A stretch of DNA of 64,000 nt from Nostoc sp. JL33 (GCF_017114985.1 NZ_JABXKP010000012.1:1-64000), one strand, 5' to 3'. Numbered from the stretch's first letter, positions 17,801 to 27,006 are shown. The notes: generated by a model not told the origin, from the sequence alone. Translations and numbers: made by a program.

Positions 17801-20622
17801 ATGGATAGTTTGACTGACAAGCAAATCAGTAATGGGAACAAGGGGGAACCAGAGAGGTAAGCTGCTGGCATGATGCTAGTGGCAATCTGGACAATCGCGA
17901 GTTTTTCCGCATTCGTCATCGCGCTTAGATGAACTAAATCTTCAATCTCCCTGTCTCCAATCAGTTCGCTGATCTCTTGGATTGACCGTTGAATATCACT
18001 TGGTGTGGGTGTTTCAGGAAATCTTACCCCAAGTTGTTCCAGGAGCAATTGAGCGATCGCAATGGCTTCAGTAAATTTATTCTGGGAGGAATTTGCTTGA
18101 ATTCTAATATAGTAAACATTGATCTTTTCCAATAAAGAGTGCGCCTGTGAGATGACAATATTAATGAACCGTTCCATCTGTTCAAAATCGCCGCTCAAGT
18201 AAGCAACTTCAGCCCCTAATTCATGCAGGGCAAGGGTTATTTCATATTGCTGTTGCCAAGCGTTTTCTCCCAGCAATGATAATCCGGCTGCGGCATAGTC
18301 GCGAGCTGCTTGATAAGCGGTGGTGGCTCTGGCTCTACGACAGGCAATAAAGTTGAGTTGTGCTAATTCATCTCGTTCTGATTGTTGAGTAATCAGAGAT
18401 GTTCCATAGTTTAATTGATTGACCAGTTCAAAAATGCGATCTTCTCTTGCTTCTGGAAAAATCTGTTGTAAAAGCAGTTGTCCGATATGATAATGGGTTG
18501 TCTGTTTTTGGTCTTCGGGAATCAGTGAATAAGCAGCTTGCTGAACGCGATCATGTGAGAATTTATATTTGGCTAATTGTTTATCGGTATTCCTATTTTC
18601 CACCACCAATTCTTCATTATCATCTCCCTGATAAAACTTGTATATTTCACTAATAGGTAAAATCAATCCTTCCTGCAATGTCTTCCACAAATAATCTGCC
18701 GTTTCTATCTCAGATTGTTCCGAAACAATTGCCAGAGTTGCTAATTCAAACTGATTCCCGATACACGCAGCTAATTGCAAGATGTTTTGAGTTGATTCTG
18801 GCAATTTCTGTAATTGCAATGCCATGAATTCAACTACATTATCTGTAATTGCTTGCTGAGTCACTTGTGAAATATCACATTCCCAACACCCTGGCTCAAA
18901 ATCAAATTGAATCAGATGCTCTTGATATAATGCTTTGAGAAACTGTGTAGCGAAAAATGGATTACCTTGAGTTTTCTGAGATACTAATTTAGAAAGGGGT
19001 AATGCTAAATTTCCTGTACATTTAAGTGTATCAGCAACTAACTGATTCACTTGCCCTTGACTTAATGGTGCTAAAGTAATCGTATTAATCGTGGCTGCGG
19101 TTTTTTGGATATCATTCAAAGTCAACATTAAGGGATGTGCTGGATTGACTTCATTATCACGATAAGCACCAATTAATAAAAGATGCTTTGTCTCAGCCAT
19201 TAATAACTGCATTAACTTCAACGATGCCGAATCTGCCCATTGCAAGTCATCTAAAAACATCACTAATGGATGTTCTAAGCTGGTGAAGACTTGGGTGAAT
19301 TTCTGAAATAATAAATTAAATCGATTTTGTGCCGCAGTTCCTGATAATTCTGGAGATGGTGGTTGGATACCAATTATTCTTGATAATTCGGGAATTACTT
19401 CAATAATTACTTGTCCATTTTCTCCAACAGCCTCTAATATTTGGTTTTTCCATTGCTGGATTTGTGCATCACTTTCGCTTAACAGTTGCCCCATTAAATC
19501 CCGGAATGCTTCCACAAATGCACTAAAGGGAATATTGCGTTGAAATTGGTCATATTTACCTTTGATAAAATAACCGCGTTGCCGCACAATTGGTTTATGA
19601 ACTTCGTTGACAACCACAGTTTTACCAATTCCCGAAAAACCTGCTACCAGCATCATTTCTGTTGCACCAAGGCTAACTCGCTCAAATGCTTGGAGTAGAG
19701 TTGATACTTCGGTTTCTCGTCCATAAAGTTTGTCGGGGATGATGAAGCGATCGCACACATCCCGTCGCCCAATTGGGAAACTCTTAATTTCACCAGTTTT
19801 TTGAAGTTGAGTTAAACAATTTTCTAAATCAAATTTAATTCCTAATGCACTTTGATAGCGGTCTTCAGCATTTTTAGCCATCAATTTCATCACGAGATCA
19901 CAAAGAACTTGGGGAATCTCTTCCCTATTCCCTAAAAGTGGTGGAAGTTTTGCAATATGACAATGCACTAACTCCATCACATCGTTTGATTGAAACGGTA
20001 ATTCTTCTGTTAATAATTCGTAGAAAGTTACACCTAAAGAATAAAAATCAGTGCGATAGTCAATCCCCCGATTCATTCTGCCAGTTTGTTCTGGGGAAAT
20101 ATAAGCGAGTGTTCCTTCTAACACATTGGGATTGATGATCGTTTGAGTTTCCCGTGGTAGTAAAGATGCAATACTAAAGTCAATTAATTTAACTTCTTTG
20201 GTTTCGGGATTAATTAGAATATTCGCGGGTTTAATATCTTTATGAATAATCCGATCGCGGTAGAGTATATCTAAGGTATTGCACAGTGCGATCGCTATCT
20301 GTAAAAACTCCGTGAGATTTCGTAGACTTTCCCCTGTTACCCATTCTTTCAGAGAAATCCCCCCAAAGTCTTCCATCACCAACGCATACCCATTTTGATA
20401 CGCTTGGAGGCTGTAGGTTTGGATGATTAGGGGTGAGTTGAGATTTTTGGCAATGGTGTACTGATTGCGAAACTGCACCAATTCGCTGAAACTGGGATAA
20501 GGATTTTTCAGCAGTTTAATCACTACTTTTAAGGAGTCAGTTTCTCGATACCCACGATAAACTAGGGTTCTCGAACCATTGTATAGTTCTTCGCTGACTT
20601 GATATCCGGGAATAGTAACCAT
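14839..20622 (-). CDS. giant HstK-type Ser/Thr + histidine kinase (copy A)
   Basis: A 1927-aa multidomain signalling protein. Domains in order: Ser/Thr kinase (about 5-270), with Lys in VVIKLLKN, HKDIKPANIL and IDFSIAS, so the DFG glycine is Ser; AAA/ATPase with Walker A GFSGIGKT (about 326) and Walker B MFLDDLQWADS (about 455); a long helical, TPR-like region (about 600-1300); GAF (about 1330-1505); PAS (about 1515-1625); histidine kinase with H-box VAGVAHEMNNPLGFI (about 1670) and an ATPase with NAIDAL, DNGKGM and GKGTGLGLAI at the end. Cyanobacterial HstK proteins share this plan. No membrane segment is obvious, so it is probably cytoplasmic. No response regulator gene is adjacent. A tandem paralogue lies 74 bp upstream, and the upstream leader is duplicated too. 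Confidence 0.92.
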   Translation of the reverse strand: MVTIPGYQVSEELYNGSRTLVYRGYRETDSLKVVIKLLKNPYPSFSELVQFRNQYTIAKNLNSPLIIQTYSLQAYQNGYALVMEDFGGISLKEWVTGESLRNLTEFLQIAIALCNTLDILYRDRIIHKDIKPANILINPETKEVKLIDFSIASLLPRETQTIINPNVLEGTLAYISPEQTGRMNRGIDYRTDFYSLGVTFYELLTEELPFQSNDVMELVHCHIAKLPPLLGNREEIPQVLCDLVMKLMAKNAEDRYQSALGIKFDLENCLTQLQKTGEIKSFPIGRRDVCDRFIIPDKLYGRETEVSTLLQAFERVSLGATEMMLVAGFSGIGKTVVVNEVHKPIVRQRGYFIKGKYDQFQRNIPFSAFVEAFRDLMGQLLSESDAQIQQWKNQILEAVGENGQVIIEVIPELSRIIGIQPPSPELSGTAAQNRFNLLFQKFTQVFTSLEHPLVMFLDDLQWADSASLKLMQLLMAETKHLLLIGAYRDNEVNPAHPLMLTLNDIQKTAATINTITLAPLSQGQVNQLVADTLKCTGNLALPLSKLVSQKTQGNPFFATQFLKALYQEHLIQFDFEPGCWECDISQVTQQAITDNVVEFMALQLQKLPESTQNILQLAACIGNQFELATLAIVSEQSEIETADYLWKTLQEGLILPISEIYKFYQGDDNEELVVENRNTDKQLAKYKFSHDRVQQAAYSLIPEDQKQTTHYHIGQLLLQQIFPEAREDRIFELVNQLNYGTSLITQQSERDELAQLNFIACRRARATTAYQAARDYAAAGLSLLGENAWQQQYEITLALHELGAEVAYLSGDFEQMERFINIVISQAHSLLEKINVYYIRIQANSSQNKFTEAIAIAQLLLEQLGVRFPETPTPSDIQRSIQEISELIGDREIEDLVHLSAMTNAEKLAIVQIATSIMPAAYLSGSPLFPLLICLSVKLSIQYGNTLASASSYSSYGLIMCNVLQNVDLAVQFGQLALQVVSKLNAKATKPEVLLILGLYILQRKSHIKETLILLQEGYATGLEVGNLDYAGHNAHNFCSYSFWCGQSLTTLEQETRAYCNGLVQLNQLTSANYCRIYWQPLLNLLNLAEHPTILSGEALQETEFLSLLRSANDGYGLYIFYLYKLMLCFLFGEMEAANNHAIEVRRYFMAGAGLVSEPAFYFYDSLLALAQLNQQLDETSEGLQRVAQNQMQLQHWAHYAPVNYQHKVDLVEAEKYRVLGKKYEAGDWYDRAIAGAKANGYIQEQALANELAAKFYLDWGKEKVAVAYMQEAYYCYAHWGAKAKVEDLEKRYPQLLQPILQQRQLNFNPLETISFRGTSSSTGTNTTGSTSISDILDFTSLLKAAQAISSSLELDQLIASLTRIILENSGAKKAALILPQEDTWQVRAITFIQHEEIQTIVNTQSIDNCQDIPVNIINYVKNTQQTVVIDNCKTDILGAIGKYMMEHQPQSVFCTPIINQGHLVGILYLENQLIQGVFNSDRLSVINFLCTQAAISLENAQLYNHLQKREKFLSSIYEGVGCLVFVIDVRDNGRFEYTGWSKSCELGAGILASEVLGKTPQEIMADDQGATVEQKYLRCFQTEIPVTYEECLTFNDQKTWWLTTLSPLKDEMGKVYRLVGTTINISERKQAESALIEKSQALGTALEDLQQAQLQIVQSEKMSALGNLVAGVAHEMNNPLGFISASLKQAKPTVADIVEHLKLYQESLLNPSDEILAHAEEIDLDYSLEDLPKAIDSMVMACDRLKNISTSLRTFSRADKDYKVPFNIHEGIDSTILILKHRLKANEHRPAIEVITNYGNLPKIECFPGQLNQVFMNIIANAIDALDESNTGRSFEEIKTNPNRIIIKTSLENQGVKIAIADNGKGMNESVKQKIFDYLFTTKGVGKGTGLGLAIAKSIVEETHSGKLSFNSVLGEGTEFVIEMKF

Positions 20623-20696
20623 ACTGCTAAATCCTGACGATTTTCATATCTAGTATTCCCAGATATCTGAAGTTATTTACCAAACAGGCCGGAAAT

Positions 20697-23600
20697 TTAT
20701 ACCGGAATTTCAATGATAAATTCTGTACCCTGACCTAGAACAGAGTTAAAACTCAATTTCCCACTGTGAGTTTCTTCAACAATAGACTTGGCGATCGCTA
20801 ATCCCAATCCCGTCCCTTTACCCACAACTTTTGTAGTAAATAAGTGGTCAAAAATCTTTTGTTTAACTGATTCATTCATCCCCTTACCATTATCAGCGAT
20901 CGCAATTTTCACGCCTTGATTTTCCAGGGAGGTTTTAATTATAATTCGGTTGGGATTAGACTTAATTTCTCTAAAATTACGTCCCGTATTTGATTCATCC
21001 AACGCATCAATGGCATTTGCCAGAATATTCATAAATACCTGATTCAATTGTCCAGCAAAACACTCAATCTTAGGTAAATTGCCATAGTCAGTTATTACTT
21101 CAATGGCTGGACGTTGTTCGTTTGCTTTCAAACGATGTTTGAGAATTAAAATCGTACTGTCGATACCTTCGTGGATATTAAACGGCACTTTGTAATCTTT
21201 ATCAGTACGGGAGAAAGTGCGGAGACTAGTGCTGATATTTTTGAGGCGATCGCACGCCATCACCATTGAATCAATTATCTTGGGTAAGTCTTCTAAGGTA
21301 TAATCCAAGTCAATTTCTTGGGCATGGTCGATAATTTCATCACCTGGATTGGGGAAACTTGATTGATAGAGTTTTAAGTGTTCAACAATATCCGCAAAAC
21401 TTGGTTTAGTTTGTTGAAGGCTGGCAGAAATAAATCCCAAAGGATTATTCATTTCATGGGCTACCCCTGCTACTAAGTTACCCAATGCAGACATTTTTTC
21501 ACTTTGGACAATTTGTAGATGTGCTTGTTGTAAGTCTTGTAGTGCTTGCCCGGCTTGTTGATACAGTCGAGCATTTTCTAGAGATATTGCAGCTTGAGAG
21601 GACAAGAGGTTAATCACGCTGAGGCGATCGCTAGTAAATACTCCTTGAGTTAAGCTATTTTCTAGGTAGAGAATTCCTACCAAATGCCCTTGATTAATAA
21701 TTGGGGTACAAAATACACTTTGGGGTTGATGTTCCATCATATATTTCCCAATTACCCCAAGAATATCTGTTTTGCAATTGTCTATAACAACTGTTTGTTG
21801 AGTATTCTTGACGTAATTGATAACTTTTACGGGAATATCTTGACAATTGTCAAGTGGTTGTTTTTCAAGTATAGTTTGTATTTGATCGTCAGCAATAAAG
21901 GTAATTGCTCGGACTTCCCAATGATCATTTTGGGGAAGTAGCAATACAGCTTTTTTCGCGCCAGAATTTTCTAAGATAATACGGGTGAGACTGGTAACAA
22001 GTGTATCTAATTCTAAAGAACTGGAAATCGCTTGAGCCGCTTTGAGGACAGAGGTAAAATCTAAGATGTCGGAAATACTGGCGCTATTTTTGTTATTAGA
22101 TGATGAAGTTCCATAAAAAGCAACAGTTTCTAGGGAGTTGAGGTTGATTCGTTGCTGTTGCAGGATGGGTTGGAGTAACTGAGGATAGGTTTTTTCAAGG
22201 TGATTAATTTTGGCTAATGCTCCCCAACGGGCATAGCAGTAGTAAGCTTCTTGCATATATGCTTGAGCCACTTTTTCTTTACCCCAATCGAGGTAAAATT
22301 TAGCTGCTAGTTCGTTAGCCAAAGCTTCTTCTTGAATGTATGCGTTTTCTTTGGCTCCAGCGATTGCGTGATCATATAAATCAATTGCCTCAAATCGCTG
22401 GCCTAAGACCGAATGACGCTCTGCCTCTACTAAATCAAACTTATGCTGAAAATTCATCGGTGCAACTGTGGCTCGAACTTTTAGGTGTTTCTGATTTTCG
22501 TCAACCCTCAAGAGTAATTTTGTTTGTTCAGAGGGTTCAACTTTAGAATAGAGAGATAGACGAGCCAAAGAATCATAATAATAGAAGACAGACACAGATA
22601 GCATTCCTGCACCACCTTTGAGGTGGCGCTCTCCTTTATCTGCATTGTTAACAGCCGCTAGAGCATCATCAAATAAGTAGCTAAAAATTAACTTAATTAG
22701 GTAAAATTCATGGAGTGTAAATTCATCATTCTCTTGGAGTAGAGCAGGTATAAGTTTTTCCTCATTCCAGTATTCATCAATCAACAAATCCGAATTAGTA
22801 CTAGATTGCGTGAGAGCTTCAATAGTTCGTCGAAGAATACTAACTCGAATTGAGAAAGATTGACTACTCGCAAAATTTAACTCGTAGATTTTAATTTCTT
22901 TCAGCAGTATTTCTAATTTTTCCCCACTAACTAGATAGGTATAAAAAAGCCGGAAAAATGTTGCTACAATTATATGTACAAAATCTCCAACTTCTAACCC
23001 AAAAGTATAAGATTCTTTTAATAAATTGATTGCATCTCGAACAGGTAGTTTGTTAAATTGATTAAATGCAGCTACTTTGAAGTTAGTCATACTTTGAACA
23101 TATTTTGCTTCAAATTTATCTACAATTCTTAAAGCTAACTGCCCAAATTTGTAGCCTTTTTCTAATTCGTCTAATACTGCATTCAAAACAATGGCAAAGT
23201 CAGCGTATCCTGGTGCTGAGAGTGGTGCATTGCCGTATTTAAGCGATAAATTCACTTGTTCACAGGCAATGATCGGAAATAGGTGGGGAGCAGCCTGATG
23301 CACAGAGGGAGTGAGGCTGATCATAATTTTTAGGGCAACTAAAGCTTGAGGATCAGTCATCAAAGGTAGATCAATTAGGCTTTCAATCTGGCGCTCTCCC
23401 AATATTGACAATGTGTTTTCTATAGCTTGATGAATGTCGGAAGAGGTAATAGATTTAGAGAAGAATATTCCAAGCTGTTGGAGAGTTTGGCATCCAATCT
23501 CGATTGCTTTAAGCATCTGCCCTTGTACCTGATAAGACTGAAGCTGAATCTCATAAACCTTGACTTTATCTAATAGATTTTTTGCTTGTTTAATAACAAC

Positions 23601-24596
23601 TTTAATTAGCAAATCCATCTGTTCAAATTCATTATTTAGAAAGGCTGCTTCGGCGGCAGCTTGATATAAATCTAGCGTCAAATCATTAGCATTTTCCCAG
23701 CCATCACTAATCACTAACTGAATGCCCTGATTGAAATATTGGAGAGCTGCACCATAAGCGATCGCTTCTTTGGCTTTGCGACCTGCATTAAGATTTAGTT
23801 GAGCTAACTGTTGACGTTTTGTTGGCTGGGTAATGAGTGCGATTCCACAATTTAACTGACCGACAATCTCAAAAATTCGCTCTGACTGCTGGGCTTCTGA
23901 TATATTTTCTAAAAGTAATTGCCCGATTTTGAGATGGGTTAACTGTTTCTGTTCTTCTGGAATCAGATAAGAGGCCGCTTGTTGGACGCGATCATGCAAA
24001 AATTTGTATATAGCTGTCTTTTCTCCTAACCTAAAGTCAGCCACTTGCGTGTCTATATTGTTTATTATCTGGTGACTGTTTTCTAATGATGAATCCTGAT
24101 AAAACTTATAAACTTCACTAGTAGGTAAAATTAATCCTTCTTGTAAAGCCTTCCATAAGCTAACTGCCGTTTCTATTTTTGATTGTTCTGAAACTATTGC
24201 CAAGGTTACTAAATCAAACTGATTGCCAATACAAGCAGCTAACTGTAAGACTTGCTGAGTGGATTCAGGTAGTCTGCGTAATTGAGTCACCATAAAGTCT
24301 ACGACATCATCTGTAACCGCTTGCTGATTCACCCGTGCAATATCACATTGCCAACAGCCTAGCTCAAAATCAAATTCAATCAACTTATCTTGATATAATG
24401 CTTTCAGAAATTGGGTAGCAAAAAATGGATTCCCTTGAGTTTTCTGCGATATCAATACAGAAAGCGGTAATGCCAAATCTTCTGTACATTTAAGTGTATC
24501 AGCAATTAACTGATTTATTTGTCTTTGAGTTAATGGTGCTAAAGTAATCGTATTAGTTGTGGCTGCTGTTTTTTCGATTTCATTTAAAGTCACCAT
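20697..24596 (-). CDS. giant kinase copy B, C-terminal part after frameshift
   Basis: A 1299-aa frame that continues copy B after the frameshift near 24643-24651. It begins inside the ATPase domain (VTLNEIEKTAATTNTITLAPL corresponds to the middle of that domain in copy A), so the ATG at 24596 is an internal Met, not a proven start. It carries the helical TPR-like region, a GAF domain (about residues 845-1010), then directly the histidine kinase with H-box VAGVAHEMNNPLGFI (about 1038) and a complete ATPase with GKGTGLGLAI. The PAS domain of copy A is missing. The last 250 residues are almost identical to copy A, the middle only distantly so. Confidence 0.75.
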   Translation of the reverse strand: MVTLNEIEKTAATTNTITLAPLTQRQINQLIADTLKCTEDLALPLSVLISQKTQGNPFFATQFLKALYQDKLIEFDFELGCWQCDIARVNQQAVTDDVVDFMVTQLRRLPESTQQVLQLAACIGNQFDLVTLAIVSEQSKIETAVSLWKALQEGLILPTSEVYKFYQDSSLENSHQIINNIDTQVADFRLGEKTAIYKFLHDRVQQAASYLIPEEQKQLTHLKIGQLLLENISEAQQSERIFEIVGQLNCGIALITQPTKRQQLAQLNLNAGRKAKEAIAYGAALQYFNQGIQLVISDGWENANDLTLDLYQAAAEAAFLNNEFEQMDLLIKVVIKQAKNLLDKVKVYEIQLQSYQVQGQMLKAIEIGCQTLQQLGIFFSKSITSSDIHQAIENTLSILGERQIESLIDLPLMTDPQALVALKIMISLTPSVHQAAPHLFPIIACEQVNLSLKYGNAPLSAPGYADFAIVLNAVLDELEKGYKFGQLALRIVDKFEAKYVQSMTNFKVAAFNQFNKLPVRDAINLLKESYTFGLEVGDFVHIIVATFFRLFYTYLVSGEKLEILLKEIKIYELNFASSQSFSIRVSILRRTIEALTQSSTNSDLLIDEYWNEEKLIPALLQENDEFTLHEFYLIKLIFSYLFDDALAAVNNADKGERHLKGGAGMLSVSVFYYYDSLARLSLYSKVEPSEQTKLLLRVDENQKHLKVRATVAPMNFQHKFDLVEAERHSVLGQRFEAIDLYDHAIAGAKENAYIQEEALANELAAKFYLDWGKEKVAQAYMQEAYYCYARWGALAKINHLEKTYPQLLQPILQQQRINLNSLETVAFYGTSSSNNKNSASISDILDFTSVLKAAQAISSSLELDTLVTSLTRIILENSGAKKAVLLLPQNDHWEVRAITFIADDQIQTILEKQPLDNCQDIPVKVINYVKNTQQTVVIDNCKTDILGVIGKYMMEHQPQSVFCTPIINQGHLVGILYLENSLTQGVFTSDRLSVINLLSSQAAISLENARLYQQAGQALQDLQQAHLQIVQSEKMSALGNLVAGVAHEMNNPLGFISASLQQTKPSFADIVEHLKLYQSSFPNPGDEIIDHAQEIDLDYTLEDLPKIIDSMVMACDRLKNISTSLRTFSRTDKDYKVPFNIHEGIDSTILILKHRLKANEQRPAIEVITDYGNLPKIECFAGQLNQVFMNILANAIDALDESNTGRNFREIKSNPNRIIIKTSLENQGVKIAIADNGKGMNESVKQKIFDHLFTTKVVGKGTGLGLAIAKSIVEETHSGKLSFNSVLGQGTEFIIEIPV

Positions 24597-24640
24597 TAGT
24601 GGATGGGCTGGGCTGACTTCATTATCACGGTAAGCACCAA

Positions 24641-26146
24641 TTAAAAAAAAAGATGACCTATATCAGTCATTAATAGCTGCATTAACTTCAGCGATGCTGA
24701 ATCTGCCCATTGCAAATCATCTAAGAACATCACTAAGGGATGTTCAGTACTAGGAAAAACTTGGGTAAATTTTTGAAATAATAAGTTAAATCTATTTTGT
24801 GCCGCCGTTCCTGATAATTCTATGGCGGGTAGTTGTTGACCAATAATGCGTTCTAATTCGGGTATGACTTCAATAATTACTTGTCCATTTTCTCCAACAG
24901 CATCTAATATTTGGTTTCTCCATCGCTGAATTTGAGCATCACTTTCGGTTAACAATTGACCCATTAAATCCCGAAAAGCTTGCACAAATGCACTGAAGGG
25001 AATATTACGTTGAAATTGGTCAAATTTACCTTTGATAAAATAGCCACGTTGCCGCACAATCGGTTTATGAACTTCGTTGATAACCGCAGTTTTACCAATT
25101 CCCGAAAAACCAGCTACCAGCATCATTTCTGTCGCCCCAAGGCTGACTCTTTCAAATGCTTGGAGTAGGGTTGATACTTCTGTTTCTCTTCCATAAAGTT
25201 TGTCGGGGATAATAAAGCGATCGCACACATCCCTTTGGGCAAGTGGAAAACTCTTAATTTCACCAGTTTCTTGAAGTTGAGTTAAACAATTTTCTAAATC
25301 AAATTTAATTCCTAATGCACTTTGATAGCGGGATTCGGCATTTTTCGCCATCAGTTTCATTACGATATCACAGAGAACTTCGGGAATAGTCAAATCAACC
25401 TCACCCCAACCCTCTCTTTGGTAAGAAGAGGGTGCTTGATGCGGGTCAGGTTTATTCATATTGGGTGGAAGTTTTGCAATATGACAATGCACCAACTCCA
25501 TCGCATCATTTGACTGAAAAGGTAACTCACCTGTGAGTAATTCGTAGAAAGTTACACCTAGAGAATAAAAATCAGTCCGGTAGTCAATCCCCCGATTCAT
25601 TCTTCCTGTTTGTTCTGGGGAAATATAAGCGAGTGTTCCTTCTAACACATTGGGATTGATGATCGTTTGAGTTTCCCGTGGTAGTAAAGATGCAATACTA
25701 AAGTCAATTAATTTAACTTCTTTGGTTTCGGGATTAATTAGAATATTCGCGGGTTTAATATCTTTATGAATAATCCGATCGCGGTAGAGTATATCTAAGG
25801 TATTGCATAGTGCGATCGCTATCTGTAAAAACTCCGTGATATCTCGTAGACTTTCCCCTGTTACCCATTCTTTCAGAGAAATCCCGCCAAAGTCTTCCAT
25901 CACCAACGCATACCCATTTTGGTAAGGTTCCAGGCTGTAGGTTTGGATGATTAGGGGTGAGTTGAGATTTCTGGTAATGGTGTACTGATTGCAAAACTGC
26001 ACGAATTCGCTGAAACTCGGATAAGGATTTTTCAGCAGTTTAATCACTACTTTTAAGGAGTCAGTTTCTCGATACCCACGATAAACTAGGGTTCTCGAAC
26101 CATTGTATAGTTCTTCGCTGACTTGATATCCGGGAATAGTAACCAT
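24641..26146 (-). CDS. giant kinase copy B, N-terminal part before frameshift
   Basis: A 501-aa frame with the Ser/Thr kinase domain (1-270; HKDIKPANIL, IDFSIAS again with Ser for the DFG Gly) and most of the ATPase domain (Walker A GFSGIGKT near 345, Walker B FLDDLQWADS). It ends at LMQLLMTDIGHLFF, where copy A reads HLLLIGAYRDNEV. The stop arises from a run of nine T on the coding strand. Adding one base, or removing two, would join it to the 20697-24596 frame into a protein of about 1815 aa. The product is thus either a broken gene, a phase-variable gene or one read by slippage. A repeat-derived insert lies at residues 227-253. Confidence 0.75.
   Translation of the reverse strand: MVTIPGYQVSEELYNGSRTLVYRGYRETDSLKVVIKLLKNPYPSFSEFVQFCNQYTITRNLNSPLIIQTYSLEPYQNGYALVMEDFGGISLKEWVTGESLRDITEFLQIAIALCNTLDILYRDRIIHKDIKPANILINPETKEVKLIDFSIASLLPRETQTIINPNVLEGTLAYISPEQTGRMNRGIDYRTDFYSLGVTFYELLTGELPFQSNDAMELVHCHIAKLPPNMNKPDPHQAPSSYQREGWGEVDLTIPEVLCDIVMKLMAKNAESRYQSALGIKFDLENCLTQLQETGEIKSFPLAQRDVCDRFIIPDKLYGRETEVSTLLQAFERVSLGATEMMLVAGFSGIGKTAVINEVHKPIVRQRGYFIKGKFDQFQRNIPFSAFVQAFRDLMGQLLTESDAQIQRWRNQILDAVGENGQVIIEVIPELERIIGQQLPAIELSGTAAQNRFNLLFQKFTQVFPSTEHPLVMFLDDLQWADSASLKLMQLLMTDIGHLFF
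24643..24651 (-). other. nine-base homopolymer at the copy B frameshift
   Basis: The plus strand reads nine A in a row (nine T on the coding strand). The matching place in copy A reads CTT TTA TTA ATT without a long run. The frame is off by one base here, splitting copy B in two. Confidence 0.85.
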
Positions 26147-26367
26147 ACTGCTAAATCCTGACGATTTCCATATCTAGTATTCCCAGATGGGTAAAGGAAT
26201 TCATAATTTAAAAGAATACAAAAAATAAATTATCCGATAGTAAAAAGCTCACTAAGCGTCAACTGAAATTGTCGAAATCAGTAGCTTGCGTTTCTACAGC
26301 TTTGTTAAGTTTGCTCTGGGGCTGGCGATCGCTTATGCTAAATTCAGCCTGATTTGAATTATCTTCT

Positions 26368-27006
26368 GTGGACAGAAACCGCGAACCGTTTATCAGTCTG
26401 GCACTTTACCACGCCTTTAAATGGTCGGTCGTCAGCCCCATGCTTCACACTTACTTTCGGGGCCAGATTTATGGTACGGAAAATGTCCCCCAATCAGGGG
26501 CGTTGCTGGTAGTGAGTAATCACGCTAGTTACTTTGACCCGCCGATTGTCTCCAACTGTGTACGTCGTCCAGTGGCGTACATGGCTAAGGAAGAGTTATT
26601 TAATATTCCCATATTGGCACAAGCGATTAAATTGTACGGCGCTTACCCGGTGAGTCGGGGAAATGCCGATCGCAATGCCATCCGTTCCGCCCTAGAATAT
26701 CTTGATAACGGTTGGGCTGTCGGTGTTTTTTTGCAAGGTACCCGCACCTCAGATGGTCGAATTACAGACCCCAAAAGAGGCGCATTGCTGCTGGCGGCGA
26801 AAGCAAAAGCCCCAATATTGCCGGTAAGTGTCTGGGGTACTGAGGGGATTTTACAAAAAGGATCGTCCCTACCTCGCGCAGTTCCCATCACTGTGAGAAT
26901 TGGTAACTTGATTGATGCTCCCAGTTCCACTAATAAAGAGGAATTGGAAGCGTTGACACAAAAGTGTGCCACGATAATTAATGAAATGCATGATTTAGGA
27001 CGATGA
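26368..27006 (+). CDS. plsC: 1-acyl-sn-glycerol-3-phosphate acyltransferase
   Basis: A 212-aa PlsC-family enzyme that adds the second acyl chain to lysophosphatidate at the membrane. It has the catalytic NHASYFD (HX4D), KEELFNIPILAQAI, and the substrate block FLQGTRTSDGR in place of the usual FPEGTRS, followed by KRGALLLAAKAKAPILPVSV. The start is a GTG (VDRNREPF); no upstream ATG in frame is available close by. It stands after the divergent leader of the giant kinase and before a MITE-like repeat. Confidence 0.88.
   Translation: MDRNREPFISLALYHAFKWSVVSPMLHTYFRGQIYGTENVPQSGALLVVSNHASYFDPPIVSNCVRRPVAYMAKEELFNIPILAQAIKLYGAYPVSRGNADRNAIRSALEYLDNGWAVGVFLQGTRTSDGRITDPKRGALLLAAKAKAPILPVSVWGTEGILQKGSSLPRAVPITVRIGNLIDAPSSTNKEELEALTQKCATIINEMHDLGR

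Noticed and set aside
24594-24596. ATG at 24596 as a true start of a separate histidine kinase
   Set aside because: Homology with copy A continues upstream of it in the same direction through the homopolymer, so this is an internal Met in the ATPase domain.
14839-26190. Composite transposon carrying the tandem kinases
   Set aside because: No transposase, terminal inverted repeats or target duplication bound the pair; ordinary tandem duplication including the leader explains the pattern.
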